A stretch of 36,694 nt of DNA. Origin: Candidatus Aquitaenariimonas noxiae. Its GTDB lineage: Bacteria > Omnitrophota > Gorgyraeia > Aquitaenariimonadales > Aquitaenariimonadaceae. The stretch lies in assembly GCA_002780005.1 (NCBI GenBank), contig PEWV01000037.1, positions 1 through 36,694 on the forward strand, written 5' to 3'. Within the stretch, counting starts at the first letter, position 1. Each line of letters begins with the position of its first letter. A model generated the notes under the pieces. The model ran no database searches. It was not told where the DNA came from and worked only from the letters and a program-made list of their open reading frames with translations. This document shows, piece by piece, positions 7,311 through 15,849 of this stretch. Both the position numbers and the translations under genes were made by a program.

Positions 7311-9677
7311 ATGAAATACGGAAAATTCAGCAAGGATGGCCGGGAATACATAATTGAAGATCCCGAGACCCCTAGGCCATGGTTTAATTATCTTTTTAAT
7401 GACGTGTATCACGCGTTGGTTTCGCAAACGGGCGGAGGGTACAGTTATTATAGAGACCCTAAATCGAACAGGATCTTGCGCTACGACCATATTCAGACGG
7501 ACAGGCCAGGCCGGTATCTCTTCATAAGGGACGAAGATTCAAATAAGGTGTGGTCATGCAACTGGCAGCCGTTAAAAAAGAAACTCGATTTCTGGCAGTG
7601 TACCCACGGATTCGGCTACACGAAAATTCAAAGCAAATATAACAAGGTATCATCAGAGATCACGTATTTAGTATCTTTGCATGATCCGGTCGAAATGTGG
7701 ATTGTGAAGATAAAGAACGAAGACAAAAAGAAAAAGAATCTAAAACTATTCCCGTATGTTGAATTTGTGGCCGGCGATATAGAATTAGAGGCTTGCTACA
7801 GGAACATCATAATGCTTTATAACCAGGCGGACTTTGATAAGAAAAGCAAGGCAATAATTGCGTTTAAACATCCGTTCAGAAGAGAACAGAAAAGAACCTA
7901 CAGTTTCTTTTCCACGGGCCTGCCGATAAAAAGATACGACACCAGAAAAGACCAGTTTTTAGGTATATACAACGACATCCAGCATCCCAAAGCAATTATG
8001 GAGGACGGCAAGTGCGCTAATAGTTTTGTCAGGGGCGAGGATATGATAGGTGTCTTCGAGTCCGATTTGACCCTGAAGCCCGGAGAAGAGAAACAATTTG
8101 TCGTAGTGATGGGCTCTACGGATGATAAAGATAAGATACCGGGCTATCTGAAAAAGTACAATAATGTAAAAGGCGCCAAAGAAGAGCTCGGTAAAATAGT
8201 AAAGCATTGGGACAAAATTGTTGAGCAGATAAAGGTTTGCACACCCGACCCTGAATTTAATCTTATGGTTAATATGTGGGGCAAATATCAGTTATGCGCC
8301 ATAACACATTGGCGCGGGACTTCACAATATCACGGAGTAGAAGGCGGGCTTGGTTACCGCGACACAGCCCAAGATAGTGAAGGGCTCCTTTCTTTAGAGC
8401 TTGATGTCGCGAGAAGGAAGATGGAAAGGATATTGCAATATCAGTATAAATCGGGCCATGCTGTCAGCGGGTTTTCGGAAACAGAAGGGGCCTGGGATTT
8501 AGTTTATCAAACCGGCGTGATAGGCAAAGCCGATGTCGTAGTATGGCTTCCCTACACAGTCGTATCCTATATTAAAGAAACAGGCGACGTAGCCTACCTG
8601 GAGAAAGAATTCAGATTTTGCGACGGCGATAAGGCGACGGTGTACGAACATATTTTAAGAGCCGTTAGGTATTTATATAGCAAGCGCGGAGAGCACAAGT
8701 TGCCTTATATCCTGAAAGCGGACTGGAACGACGCCTATGACCATGTCGGCATAAAGGGAAGAGGGGAAAGCGTTTGGCTTGCAATGGCGCTTTGCCGGGC
8801 ATGTAAGCAGGTCGGAGAGCTCGCCGGTTTTATAGGCGACAAGGTTGTTGAAAAAGAAATGGAGAAGAAGTACGACGAGCTTAAGGAGATAATAAATAAA
8901 GAAGGCTGGGACGGCAACTGGTATATAGCCGCGTATAACGATGAAGGAGTGAAAATAGGCTCGAATGAGAATAAGGAAGGAAAAGTTCCTCTCAACAGCC
9001 AGACATGGGCGATATTGAGCGATATAGTTCCGCCCGACAGGCTTAAAAAGGTTTTGGACAAAATCGATAATTATCTTGATACGCCATATGGGCCGGCGCT
9101 GTTTTTGCCGAGTTATACCTCTTTTAATCCCGGCATCGGTAGGGTTACGGCTTTTGCCGAAGGCACAAAAGAAAATGCTGCGGTCTTTAGCCACGCGTGC
9201 GCCTTTAAGATCGTTTCGGATTGCTATATAAAAAGAGGCGATAAGGCGTACGAAACGTACAGGAAACTTTTACCGATGAATTCCGCTAAGGAGGATCATT
9301 CAAAATACAAGGTTGAGCCGTATGTATGGGCAGAATATATAATAGGCCCTGGCTCAACTTATAGATTCGGCGAGGGCGCCTTTACATGGAACACGGGGAC
9401 GTCTTCCTGGATGTTTATCGCAGCGACCGAATGGATACTCGGAGTAAGGCGAGATTTCGGAGGCCTTTTTATAGATCCTTGCCTGCCGCATAAGTGGAAG
9501 GAATGCTGGATACGGAGGCCTTTCAGAGGCGCTATTTACGAAGTGACTATAAAGAATCCTAAAGGCGTTCAGTCAGGTGTCAAGAAGATAACCGTAGACG
9601 GGAGAGAGCAGAAATCGAATGTCATCAGGCCTCACGGCGACGGTAAAGTCCACAACGTAGAAGTGGTGATGGGGTAG
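7311..9677 (+). CDS. GH94 family glycoside phosphorylase (cellobiose phosphorylase-like)
   Basis: This 788-residue protein matches the usual length of GH94 disaccharide phosphorylases, which split a beta-glucoside with inorganic phosphate to give a hexose 1-phosphate. The N-terminal beta-sandwich opens with PWFNYLFNDVYHALVSQTGG and contains WQCTHGFGYT. The (alpha/alpha)6 catalytic barrel carries GLGYRDTAQDSEG and the Asp-rich DWND at residues 471-474, which holds the catalytic acid in this family. TGTSSWMFIAATEWILG near the C-terminus is also typical. It has no signal peptide, so it acts in the cytoplasm on an imported disaccharide. GGAGG just before the ATG supports the start. The acceptor (cellobiose, chitobiose, laminaribiose or cellobionate) cannot be decided here. 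A phosphohexomutase follows downstream, consistent with use of a sugar 1-phosphate. Confidence 0.88.
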   Translation: MKYGKFSKDGREYIIEDPETPRPWFNYLFNDVYHALVSQTGGGYSYYRDPKSNRILRYDHIQTDRPGRYLFIRDEDSNKVWSCNWQPLKKKLDFWQCTHGFGYTKIQSKYNKVSSEITYLVSLHDPVEMWIVKIKNEDKKKKNLKLFPYVEFVAGDIELEACYRNIIMLYNQADFDKKSKAIIAFKHPFRREQKRTYSFFSTGLPIKRYDTRKDQFLGIYNDIQHPKAIMEDGKCANSFVRGEDMIGVFESDLTLKPGEEKQFVVVMGSTDDKDKIPGYLKKYNNVKGAKEELGKIVKHWDKIVEQIKVCTPDPEFNLMVNMWGKYQLCAITHWRGTSQYHGVEGGLGYRDTAQDSEGLLSLELDVARRKMERILQYQYKSGHAVSGFSETEGAWDLVYQTGVIGKADVVVWLPYTVVSYIKETGDVAYLEKEFRFCDGDKATVYEHILRAVRYLYSKRGEHKLPYILKADWNDAYDHVGIKGRGESVWLAMALCRACKQVGELAGFIGDKVVEKEMEKKYDELKEIINKEGWDGNWYIAAYNDEGVKIGSNENKEGKVPLNSQTWAILSDIVPPDRLKKVLDKIDNYLDTPYGPALFLPSYTSFNPGIGRVTAFAEGTKENAAVFSHACAFKIVSDCYIKRGDKAYETYRKLLPMNSAKEDHSKYKVEPYVWAEYIIGPGSTYRFGEGAFTWNTGTSSWMFIAATEWILGVRRDFGGLFIDPCLPHKWKECWIRRPFRGAIYEVTIKNPKGVQSGVKKITVDGREQKSNVIRPHGDGKVHNVEVVMG

Positions 9678-9685
9678 GGCAGAAA

Positions 9686-9804
9686 AAATCACAAATTACA
9701 AACAATAAACAATATACAATTTACAAAAAGAAATCAGGGGTTTTGGTTATTGTAATTTTGGTATTGTGATTTGTTTGTATATTGGAATTTGTTATTTGTG
9801 ATTT
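9686..9804. repeat. AT-rich intergenic inverted repeat (TTTGTTATTTGTG type)
   Basis: In the 164-base gap between the phosphorylase and glmM, a 17-base arm at 9686-9702 is complementary to TTTGTTATTTGTGATTT at 9788-9804 with one mismatch. The bases between are further degenerate copies of ACAAA/TTTGT words, mostly ACAAA-like on the left and TTTGT-like on the right, so the whole gap is roughly palindromic. No convincing coding region or promoter is seen inside it. Confidence 0.6.
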
Positions 9805-9841
9805 ATAAGTTTGTAATCTGGAATTTTGAGGATAGAAAAAG

Positions 9842-11176
9842 ATGCTCAAGATAAGCGTATCGGGCGTAAGGGGCATTGTCGGCGAATCGCTGACCCCTCA
9901 AGCAGTATTGGAGTTCGGCCTCGCGTTCGGCACTTTTACTAAAGGTTCAAAAATAGTGATAGGCCGGGATACAAGAATAAGCGGCCAGCTCGTAAGAGAC
10001 GCGCTTGTTTGCGGCCTTGAATTTTCAGGCTGCAAGATAATAGACCTTGGAATATGCCCGACACCGACCGTTCTTTTTATGGCGCGCAAATTCCGCTCTA
10101 ACGGGGTTATTATAACAGCGAGCCATAATCCAATCGAATGGAACGGATTGAAATTCGCGAAAAAAGAAGGTATATTTTTAAACAAACAGGAAATGGAATC
10201 GCTCTTTCGCATATATAAAAGCAAAAAATTCGCTTTTATAAGGGAGTTGAGCGACGACGATGCAATTGTAAAAAAATTTGATAAGGCCAAGGCATTGCAC
10301 ATAGATGCCGTTTTAAAAAATATCGATAAGGGCTTGATCAAGAAAAGAAAATTCAGGATCGCCTGCGACTTCTGCAATGGCACCGGCGCGGTCATAACTG
10401 AATCTTTTTTAAAAAAATTAGGGTGTAAGGTGTATGCGGTCAATGCCTCACCCGATGGCCGTTTCGCCCATAATCCCGAGCCAAATACTAAAAGCTTGAA
10501 GACATTTTCAAATTTTGTTAAAAAAAGTAAAGTAGATCTAGGCTTGGCGCAAGACCCGGATGCCGACAGGGTTGCCCTCTGCGACGAAAATGGTGTATTG
10601 ATAAGCGAGGAGTTTACGCTGGCAATTGTGGTAAAGGCAATATTAATGAAAACAAAGGGCAAAGTAGTTGTGAACCTTTCCACCTCCCGGATGATAGATG
10701 ATATTGCAACTGAATTCGGCTCAAAGCTTTTAAGGACGCCTGTTGGGGAGATAAATGTTGTTGAAAAAATGCGAAAGGTTAACGCGCTAGTCGGCGGAGA
10801 GGGTAACGGCGGCGTTATATATCCGAAAATAAATTTTTGCCGGGATAGCTTGGTGGGAATAGGCATCGTCCTGGAATATTTGGCCCGCACAGGAAAAAGT
10901 TTAAGCGAAGAAACGAGTGAGATGCCGCATTATAAAATGGTGAAGGACAAGCTTGCCTATTCAAGCGAAAAGGCAAAGATCGTGATTAATAAATTGAAAA
11001 GTAAATATAAAAATGAGAAAATTGATTTACGGGACGGTATAAAGATTGAATGGACAGGCGGTTGGGTCCATTTGCGGGTTTCAAATACAGAGCCTATAAT
11101 AAGGATAGTTGCCGAGGCGAAGACAGACGGCGAAGTTAAACGGCTATACAATCTGGTTAAAAAAGATATAAAGTGA
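9842..11176 (+). CDS. glmM: Phosphoglucosamine mutase / phosphohexomutase
   Basis: This 444-residue alpha-D-phosphohexomutase interconverts hexose 1- and 6-phosphates through a phosphoserine. The active-site loop TASHNP places the phosphoserine at S94. The metal loop DPDADR is at 238-243, the sugar-recognition loop GEGNGG at 319-324, and the phosphate-binding loop RVSNTEP at 412-418. GEGNGG rather than GEMSGH, the short length and the start SVSGVRGIVGESLTP match phosphoglucosamine mutases of the archaeal type. The enzyme may make glucosamine 1-phosphate for cell-wall precursors. Lying downstream of a GH94 phosphorylase, it could also channel glucose 1-phosphate into central metabolism. Specificity between GlmM, PGM and PMM is not certain. 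Confidence 0.85.
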   Translation: MLKISVSGVRGIVGESLTPQAVLEFGLAFGTFTKGSKIVIGRDTRISGQLVRDALVCGLEFSGCKIIDLGICPTPTVLFMARKFRSNGVIITASHNPIEWNGLKFAKKEGIFLNKQEMESLFRIYKSKKFAFIRELSDDDAIVKKFDKAKALHIDAVLKNIDKGLIKKRKFRIACDFCNGTGAVITESFLKKLGCKVYAVNASPDGRFAHNPEPNTKSLKTFSNFVKKSKVDLGLAQDPDADRVALCDENGVLISEEFTLAIVVKAILMKTKGKVVVNLSTSRMIDDIATEFGSKLLRTPVGEINVVEKMRKVNALVGGEGNGGVIYPKINFCRDSLVGIGIVLEYLARTGKSLSEETSEMPHYKMVKDKLAYSSEKAKIVINKLKSKYKNEKIDLRDGIKIEWTGGWVHLRVSNTEPIIRIVAEAKTDGEVKRLYNLVKKDIK

Positions 11177-11186
11177 GGTGACAGAT

Positions 11187-12032
11187 ATGAATTATTTAAA
11201 AACAGGGATACTTCTTGTGGTGTTGACCATGCTTCTTGTGTGGATCGGCGGCATGATAGGCGGACAGCAAGGAATGGTAACCGCTTTTATTTTCGCCCTA
11301 TTGATGAATTTTGGGGTCTATTTTTTTAGCGATAAAATAGTTCTCGCCATGTACAGGGCGCAGGAGATTGCCGAGGCCAAGATGCCCGAACTTTATGCTA
11401 TCGTTAGAGAACTTACCAGCGAAGCGAATATCCCAATGCCAAAACTCTACATGGTTCCTCAAAACGCCCCTAACGCGTTTGCTACCGGGAGGAATCCAAA
11501 GCATGCTGTTGTGTGCGTGACGAGCGGCATTATGGATATACTAAGCCGCGATGAACTGAAAGGTGTTCTTGCGCATGAGCTCGCGCATGTTAAAAATAGA
11601 GATACTCTTATAATGACTATTACCGCGTCAGTTGCCGGGGCTATAATGATGATAGCGAATATGGCCAGATGGGCTGCGATATTCGGCACCGGCGGTAGAG
11701 ATAGGAACAGGGGCAACTCGAACCTTATTGGTTTACTTATTGTAAGCATCCTGGCGCCGTTAGCCGCTATGATCATTCAGCTCGCCATATCCAGAACAAG
11801 AGAATATGCGGCTGATAACAGGGGCGCCCGATTTGCTCATTCCCCATACGGGCTGGCAAATGCGCTTAAAAAATTGGATGAATCAACAAGATATCGGAGC
11901 CTTAACGCGTCTCCGCAGACAGCTCATATGTTCATAGTAAACCCTTTGCGCGGAGAGGGCGTGATGAATCTATTCAGCACGCATCCGCCGATAAAGGAAC
12001 GCGTGCGGCGCTTAGAGGGAATGAGTATTTAG
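11187..12032 (+). CDS. htpX: HtpX-type membrane zinc metalloprotease
   Basis: This inner-membrane M48 protease degrades misfolded membrane proteins. Counting from the ATG at 11187 it has 281 residues. Two N-terminal helices (about residues 4-45) precede the protease domain with HELAH at 130-134, two more helices (about 145-195), and the third zinc ligand in EYAAD with E206. Near the C-terminus is STHPPIKERVRRL, typical of HtpX. GTG at 11178 is a possible earlier start, but GAGG at 11175-11178 is well placed only for 11187. The binding site overlaps the glmM stop, so the two genes are translationally close. Confidence 0.9.
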   Translation: MNYLKTGILLVVLTMLLVWIGGMIGGQQGMVTAFIFALLMNFGVYFFSDKIVLAMYRAQEIAEAKMPELYAIVRELTSEANIPMPKLYMVPQNAPNAFATGRNPKHAVVCVTSGIMDILSRDELKGVLAHELAHVKNRDTLIMTITASVAGAIMMIANMARWAAIFGTGGRDRNRGNSNLIGLLIVSILAPLAAMIIQLAISRTREYAADNRGARFAHSPYGLANALKKLDESTRYRSLNASPQTAHMFIVNPLRGEGVMNLFSTHPPIKERVRRLEGMSI

Positions 12033-12162
12033 GTTTTAAATGTATGCTTCCCTCGTGTCATGCAGTTAACATATAGACACTCGGGACTGCGCGGGAGGAT
12101 TCACTAGAAGGTAAGCTAGGGCGAATTACTCAAATAGTGCTATTATAAACAAAAATAATCTT
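12033..12162. other. Intergenic region with a GC-rich, structure-prone stretch
   Basis: This 130-base gap is unlike the AT-rich gaps around it. The stretch 12048-12125 contains short complementary words (GTGTC with GACAC, CAGT with ACTG, CTAG with CTAG) that could fold. I see no tRNA fold, no recognisable cobalamin or SAM riboswitch core, and no open reading frame of note. It may be a structured leader or a terminator for htpX. Confidence 0.3.
12138..12146 (+). promoter_or_regulatory. Possible extended -10 promoter for the methyltransferase gene
   Basis: TGC TATTAT at 12138-12146 has an extended -10 form but no recognisable -35 box 17 bases upstream. If used, transcription would start near 12152, leaving about 11 bases before the ATG at 12163. 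No Shine-Dalgarno sequence is visible there, so the message would be nearly leaderless. Confidence 0.3.
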
Positions 12163-13197
12163 ATGGAACGAAAATTTAATTTTTCTCCAACATGTATCGG
12201 AAGTTTTCCGCATACCGACCCCAGGCAGATTTGCGATAAAATTTTAAATAGCTTTACTGAGATCCCATTCTGGCCTCAGCTTCCTAAAAGGTCTTTTTTT
12301 GAAAATATGTACGCCCAATACAGCGAAGGCCTGCCCGGAGTGCAAATAGACGATAAGAATAAAACAATATATCTCGAGGCATCAAAAAATTTAAGTTCCG
12401 AGATAGAAAGAACATACGAAAAATACCTGGCCGGTGATCTAGAATACTTTGCCATCACTAAAGAACGCGCCGCAGGATTTTATGAATTTACGAGACAGCT
12501 CGAAGCCAGGAAGACAGACGGTTTAAAATTTATAAAAGGACACGTCACCGGGCCCGTAAGTTTCGGCCTTGCCATAACGGATGAAAGCAAGCAAGCCATA
12601 TTCTATAACCAGGAATTGCAGGAAGTTTTAACTAAAGTGTTAGCTATGAAAATAAGATGGCAGGTGCGAAAGCTGAAATCCATTTTTGATAAAGTCATAA
12701 TTTTTATAGACGAGCCATATATGGTGTCGATAGGTTCAAGCTACGTGAATATAAAACCGGATGAGGCAATGAAAAGGATAGGGGAACTGGTTAAGGAGGT
12801 CCATAAGGAAGGTGGGCTGGCAGGGATCCATTGCTGTGGCAACACGGATTGGGGATTGCTTTTAAGAACAGATATTGATATAATAAATTTCGACGCGTAT
12901 AATTTTATCGAATCTATTTCTCTTTATCCAGAAGAGTTGAAACAATTTTTGGCGTTAAATAAATCCATCGCGTGGGGAATAGTGCCGACGTCAAGCGACG
13001 CCAAAGAGGATGCGGGCTCCCTTCTGGAACGGCTTGAAAAAGGCTTCGATGTATTAGCAAAAAAAGGCGTTGCTAGAAAAGATCTCTTAAGATCTTCTTT
13101 AATTACGCCAAGCTGCGGCTGTGGAACGCTTTCGATCGATAAGTCTGAGGAGATCTTGTCGCTAACTTTAAAAATCAGCGAGAGATTGAGAAAATAA
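12163..13197 (+). CDS. MetE C-terminal-like (cobalamin-independent methionine synthase core) methyltransferase
   Basis: This 344-residue single-domain protein resembles the catalytic half of MetE and the UROD/MetE barrel fold. The zinc-thiolate pattern is visible: H223-C224-C225 in GIHCCGNTDW and C318/C320 in TPSCGCG, corresponding to the HxC and distal Cys zinc ligands of MetE. IGSFPHTDP at the N-terminus and IFIDEPY are also typical. Full-length MetE is about 750 residues, and the folate-binding N-terminal half is absent. Stand-alone core MetE proteins can take the methyl group from a corrinoid, so this may methylate homocysteine from methylcobalamin or a corrinoid protein. The sulfide/homocysteine-linked genes at 18249-19392 fit that reading. 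It ends 2 bases before the agmatinase start. Confidence 0.7.
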   Translation: MERKFNFSPTCIGSFPHTDPRQICDKILNSFTEIPFWPQLPKRSFFENMYAQYSEGLPGVQIDDKNKTIYLEASKNLSSEIERTYEKYLAGDLEYFAITKERAAGFYEFTRQLEARKTDGLKFIKGHVTGPVSFGLAITDESKQAIFYNQELQEVLTKVLAMKIRWQVRKLKSIFDKVIIFIDEPYMVSIGSSYVNIKPDEAMKRIGELVKEVHKEGGLAGIHCCGNTDWGLLLRTDIDIINFDAYNFIESISLYPEELKQFLALNKSIAWGIVPTSSDAKEDAGSLLERLEKGFDVLAKKGVARKDLLRSSLITPSCGCGTLSIDKSEEILSLTLKISERLRK

Positions 13198-13199
13198 AG

Positions 13200-14072
13200 A
13201 TGAAAAATTCGCTTAATTTCGCAAAAATCGACGAGGAAAGGTATTCTAATCTTAAAGATTCAAAAGTAGTTATAATACCTGTTCCGTACGACGCTACGGC
13301 TACCTATAAAAAAGGTACGAAACTAGGGCCGGCTGCCATAATCGATGCCTCTCGGTATATGGAACAATTCGACGAAGAGTTGAATAAAGAGACATACAAA
13401 ATCGGGATACATACCGCTAAACCTTTAAACGTAAAAAGGCTGTCTCCCAAAAAAATGACTTTAAAGGTACAGGATGCCGTAAAATCAGTGATCGAAAAAG
13501 ATAAGTTTCCGGTAATATTGGGAGGGGAACATTCTATATCTGTCGGAGCTGTCAGGGCTATAGCCAAAGCAGTGGATCATTTTTCCATATTGCACTTGGA
13601 CGCGCATTGCGACTTAAGGAATGAATATTTTGGCTCGAGGTATAACCATGGGTGTTTTGCTCGTCGTGTTATAGAGCTTGCGCCCATTGTCCAAGTCGGA
13701 ATAAGAAGTTTAAGTAAAGAAGAAAAAGATTTCCTGCCTCATCCGAAGATAAGGATAATAAGCGCATATGATATTCAAAACGACAAAGAATGGATAAAAA
13801 AGGCCTGCGATACCCTTTCCGAAAATGTATACGTTACGATAGACGCAGATGTATTTGACCCCAGCGTGGTACCGTCTGTGGGAACGCCCGAGCCTGGCGG
13901 AATAGGGTGGTATGATGCAATAAATCTATTTAAAATGCTTACAAAAAAAAGACGCGTTATAGGTTTTGATGCAATGGAACTTTGCCCTCAAAAAGGGGGA
14001 GAGGCTTCAGATTTCTTAATGGCGAAACTTATATATAGGTTTTTAGGTTATATATTCGATAATAAAAAATAA
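13200..14072 (+). CDS. speB: Agmatinase (ureohydrolase family)
   Basis: This 290-residue ureohydrolase hydrolyses agmatine to putrescine and urea at a dinuclear manganese centre. Metal ligands are visible: H111 in GGEHS; D134, H136 and D138 in HLDAHCD; and D215 and D217 in IDADVFD. PSVGTPEPGG follows as in the family. Arginase and formimidoylglutamase share these motifs, but the next gene encodes arginine decarboxylase, whose product is agmatine, so agmatinase is by far the best fit. The gene starts 2 bases after the methyltransferase stop and is followed by pdaD after 15 bases, giving a compact operon. Confidence 0.88.
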   Translation: MKNSLNFAKIDEERYSNLKDSKVVIIPVPYDATATYKKGTKLGPAAIIDASRYMEQFDEELNKETYKIGIHTAKPLNVKRLSPKKMTLKVQDAVKSVIEKDKFPVILGGEHSISVGAVRAIAKAVDHFSILHLDAHCDLRNEYFGSRYNHGCFARRVIELAPIVQVGIRSLSKEEKDFLPHPKIRIISAYDIQNDKEWIKKACDTLSENVYVTIDADVFDPSVVPSVGTPEPGGIGWYDAINLFKMLTKKRRVIGFDAMELCPQKGGEASDFLMAKLIYRFLGYIFDNKK

Positions 14073-14087
14073 AGAAAGGCATATGAT

Positions 14088-14660
14088 ATGTTGATGATAA
14101 AATCGAAAAATAAATTACTTGTTCCAAGAAGTGTATTCTTTACAAAAGGTGTGGGCACGCACAAAGAAGAAATACGTTCGTTTGAGCTTGCGTTAAGGGA
14201 CGCCGGAATTGAAAAATGTAATCTTGTGACAGTATCAAGCATTCTTCCTCCCGGCTGCAACTGGATCTCAAAAAATGAGGGCGCAAAGGGGCTCATACCA
14301 GGAATGTTGACATTTTGCGTCCTGGCGCGTGCCTCAAGCAACGAACCGCACCGTCTCATAGCGGCGTCAGTAGGTTGCGCGGTCCCGGCAGACCCGAACG
14401 CGTACGGATATCTTAGCGAGCACCATGCCTTCGGCGAGAATGAAAAAACATCTGGTGACTACGCCGAAGACCTCGCAGCAGCCATGTTGGCATCCACACT
14501 CGGTATAGAATTTGACGAAGATAAAAGCTGGGATGAAAATAAAGAAGTATACCGTATAAGTGATAAAATAGTCAAAGCGACCAACGTAACCCAATCTACC
14601 GTCGTTGGATCTGGCGGCCCGTACTCTACGGTTATCGCAGCGGCAGTGTTCTTATTCTAA
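14088..14660 (+). CDS. pdaD: Pyruvoyl-dependent arginine decarboxylase
   Basis: This 190-residue proenzyme decarboxylates arginine to agmatine with a pyruvoyl group made by self-cleavage, not with PLP. The cleavage motif TVSSILPPG places the scissile bond between S50 and S51, where S51 becomes the pyruvoyl residue. N-terminal [22 protein letters not shown] and internal [21 protein letters not shown] are typical. Length fits the archaeal and Chlamydia enzymes. With the adjacent agmatinase it completes arginine to putrescine. AAAGAAAGG about 10 bases upstream serves as the ribosome binding site. Confidence 0.93.
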   Translation: MLMIKSKNKLLVPRSVFFTKGVGTHKEEIRSFELALRDAGIEKCNLVTVSSILPPGCNWISKNEGAKGLIPGMLTFCVLARASSNEPHRLIAASVGCAVPADPNAYGYLSEHHAFGENEKTSGDYAEDLAAAMLASTLGIEFDEDKSWDENKEVYRISDKIVKATNVTQSTVVGSGGPYSTVIAAAVFLF

Positions 14661-14708
14661 GATCAAAGAATAAGCTTTTAGTTACGGAACGATTACTTTA
14701 TCCTCATT

Positions 14709-15845
14709 ATGCGCACCATGACACTCCCTTTCAAAATTAAAGACGGAATTCTTGCCTGCGGGGCGGATCTTAAATCGAAGTTCTGCTTTACAAAAGGCGG
14801 TCGGCTTTACATCAGCGATGATTTTGGCGATCTTAGCCGTATAGATAATATGGAAAATTATGAAAAGGCTATGAAGGAAGCCATCCGGGTATACAAGGTA
14901 AGACCGAAAATAATCGCCTGCGACATACATCCGGGATATTTTTCAACGAAGTTTGCCCAAAATTATGCGGCCAATAACCCGCAGTGCGTATTATACAAAG
15001 TTCAACACCACTATGCCCATATTGCCAGTTGCATGTTGGATAATGGTATTAAAGGCAAGGTAATAGGCGTGAGCTTTGATGGTACCGGTTTTGGGACCGA
15101 CGATAATATTTGGGGCAGCGAAATTCTCTTGGCGGATTTGAGGGGGTTTAAACGCATGGCGCATCTGGATTATATACCTATGCCGGGAGGGGAGTCTGCC
15201 GTACGGGAGCCCTGGCGTATGGCATTTTCTTATCTATACAAAACATATAATCATAGACTTTTTAATTTAGGCATCCCTTTTATGAAAAAAATCGGCAGAG
15301 AGAAAAGCTCGGTTCTATCCAAAATGATAATGAATAAAATAAATTCTCCTCTCACATCAAGCATGGGCAGGCTCTTTGACGGGGTCTCGTCTATTTTGGG
15401 AGTTTGTGACAAAATTACATATGAGGCAGAAGCGGCGATCGAGCTCGAGCGGATCGCGGATGTTAATTGCGAAGAAAAATACGCCTATAAAATACAGAAT
15501 GGTTTTGAAGATTCTGCCATAAGGATAGGGGAAATCATACGCGGCATAGTTAATGATATTAAAAGAAATGAAGAGAATTCTATAATTTCTGCGAAATTTC
15601 ATAACACAATAGCTCATTTTGTAAAAGATGCGGTTTCGCGCATAAAGAAAAAAGAAGGTACAAGTAAGGTTGTTTTTAGCGGTGGAGTTTTTCAGAACAA
15701 ATATTTAGTTATGAGGGTTAAAGAGTTTTTTAGCGAGTCAGAATATAAGATTTATTTTCATAACGTATTTCCGCCAACTGATGTCTGTATTGCCTTAGGA
15801 CAGATTGCTGTAGCGGGCGGGCAAAGCGAGAAAGGCAGGCGCTAG
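14709..15845 (+). CDS. hypF: HypF C-terminal (Kae1-like carbamoyltransferase) domain protein
   Basis: At 378 residues this is only the C-terminal half of HypF, which normally exceeds 700 residues. It starts at the Kae1-like domain boundary (ILACGADLKSKFCFTKGG) and keeps QHHYAHIASC (H100, H101, H104), GVSFDGTGFGTD, MPGGESAVREPWRMA, FSGGVFQN and FPPTDVCIALGQ. This domain transfers the carbamoyl group from carbamoyl-adenylate to the C-terminal cysteine of HypE for the CN ligands of the NiFe site. The acylphosphatase, zinc-finger and YrdC-like domains are missing, and the upstream in-frame sequence stops within about 40 bases. hypCDE follow at once, so the gene is probably functional with a separate N-terminal partner elsewhere. 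Confidence 0.85.
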   Translation: MRTMTLPFKIKDGILACGADLKSKFCFTKGGRLYISDDFGDLSRIDNMENYEKAMKEAIRVYKVRPKIIACDIHPGYFSTKFAQNYAANNPQCVLYKVQHHYAHIASCMLDNGIKGKVIGVSFDGTGFGTDDNIWGSEILLADLRGFKRMAHLDYIPMPGGESAVREPWRMAFSYLYKTYNHRLFNLGIPFMKKIGREKSSVLSKMIMNKINSPLTSSMGRLFDGVSSILGVCDKITYEAEAAIELERIADVNCEEKYAYKIQNGFEDSAIRIGEIIRGIVNDIKRNEENSIISAKFHNTIAHFVKDAVSRIKKKEGTSKVVFSGGVFQNKYLVMRVKEFFSESEYKIYFHNVFPPTDVCIALGQIAVAGGQSEKGRR

Positions 15846-15849
15846 TCAT

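Noticed and set aside
10095-10104. TCTAACGGGG inside glmM as another copy of the AGGTCTAACGGG element
   Set aside because: It is within coding sequence far from any start codon, lacks the AGG and any partner arm, and is explained by the codons for RSNGV.
9898-10890. 330-codon open frame on the minus strand
   Set aside because: It lies entirely opposite glmM, whose phosphoserine, metal and sugar loops are all intact; the minus-strand product is a Ser/Phe/Leu-rich string with no family features.
12040-12112. tRNA-like fold in the gap after htpX
   Set aside because: No acceptor stem, anticodon loop or T-loop consensus can be assembled; only short complementary words are present.
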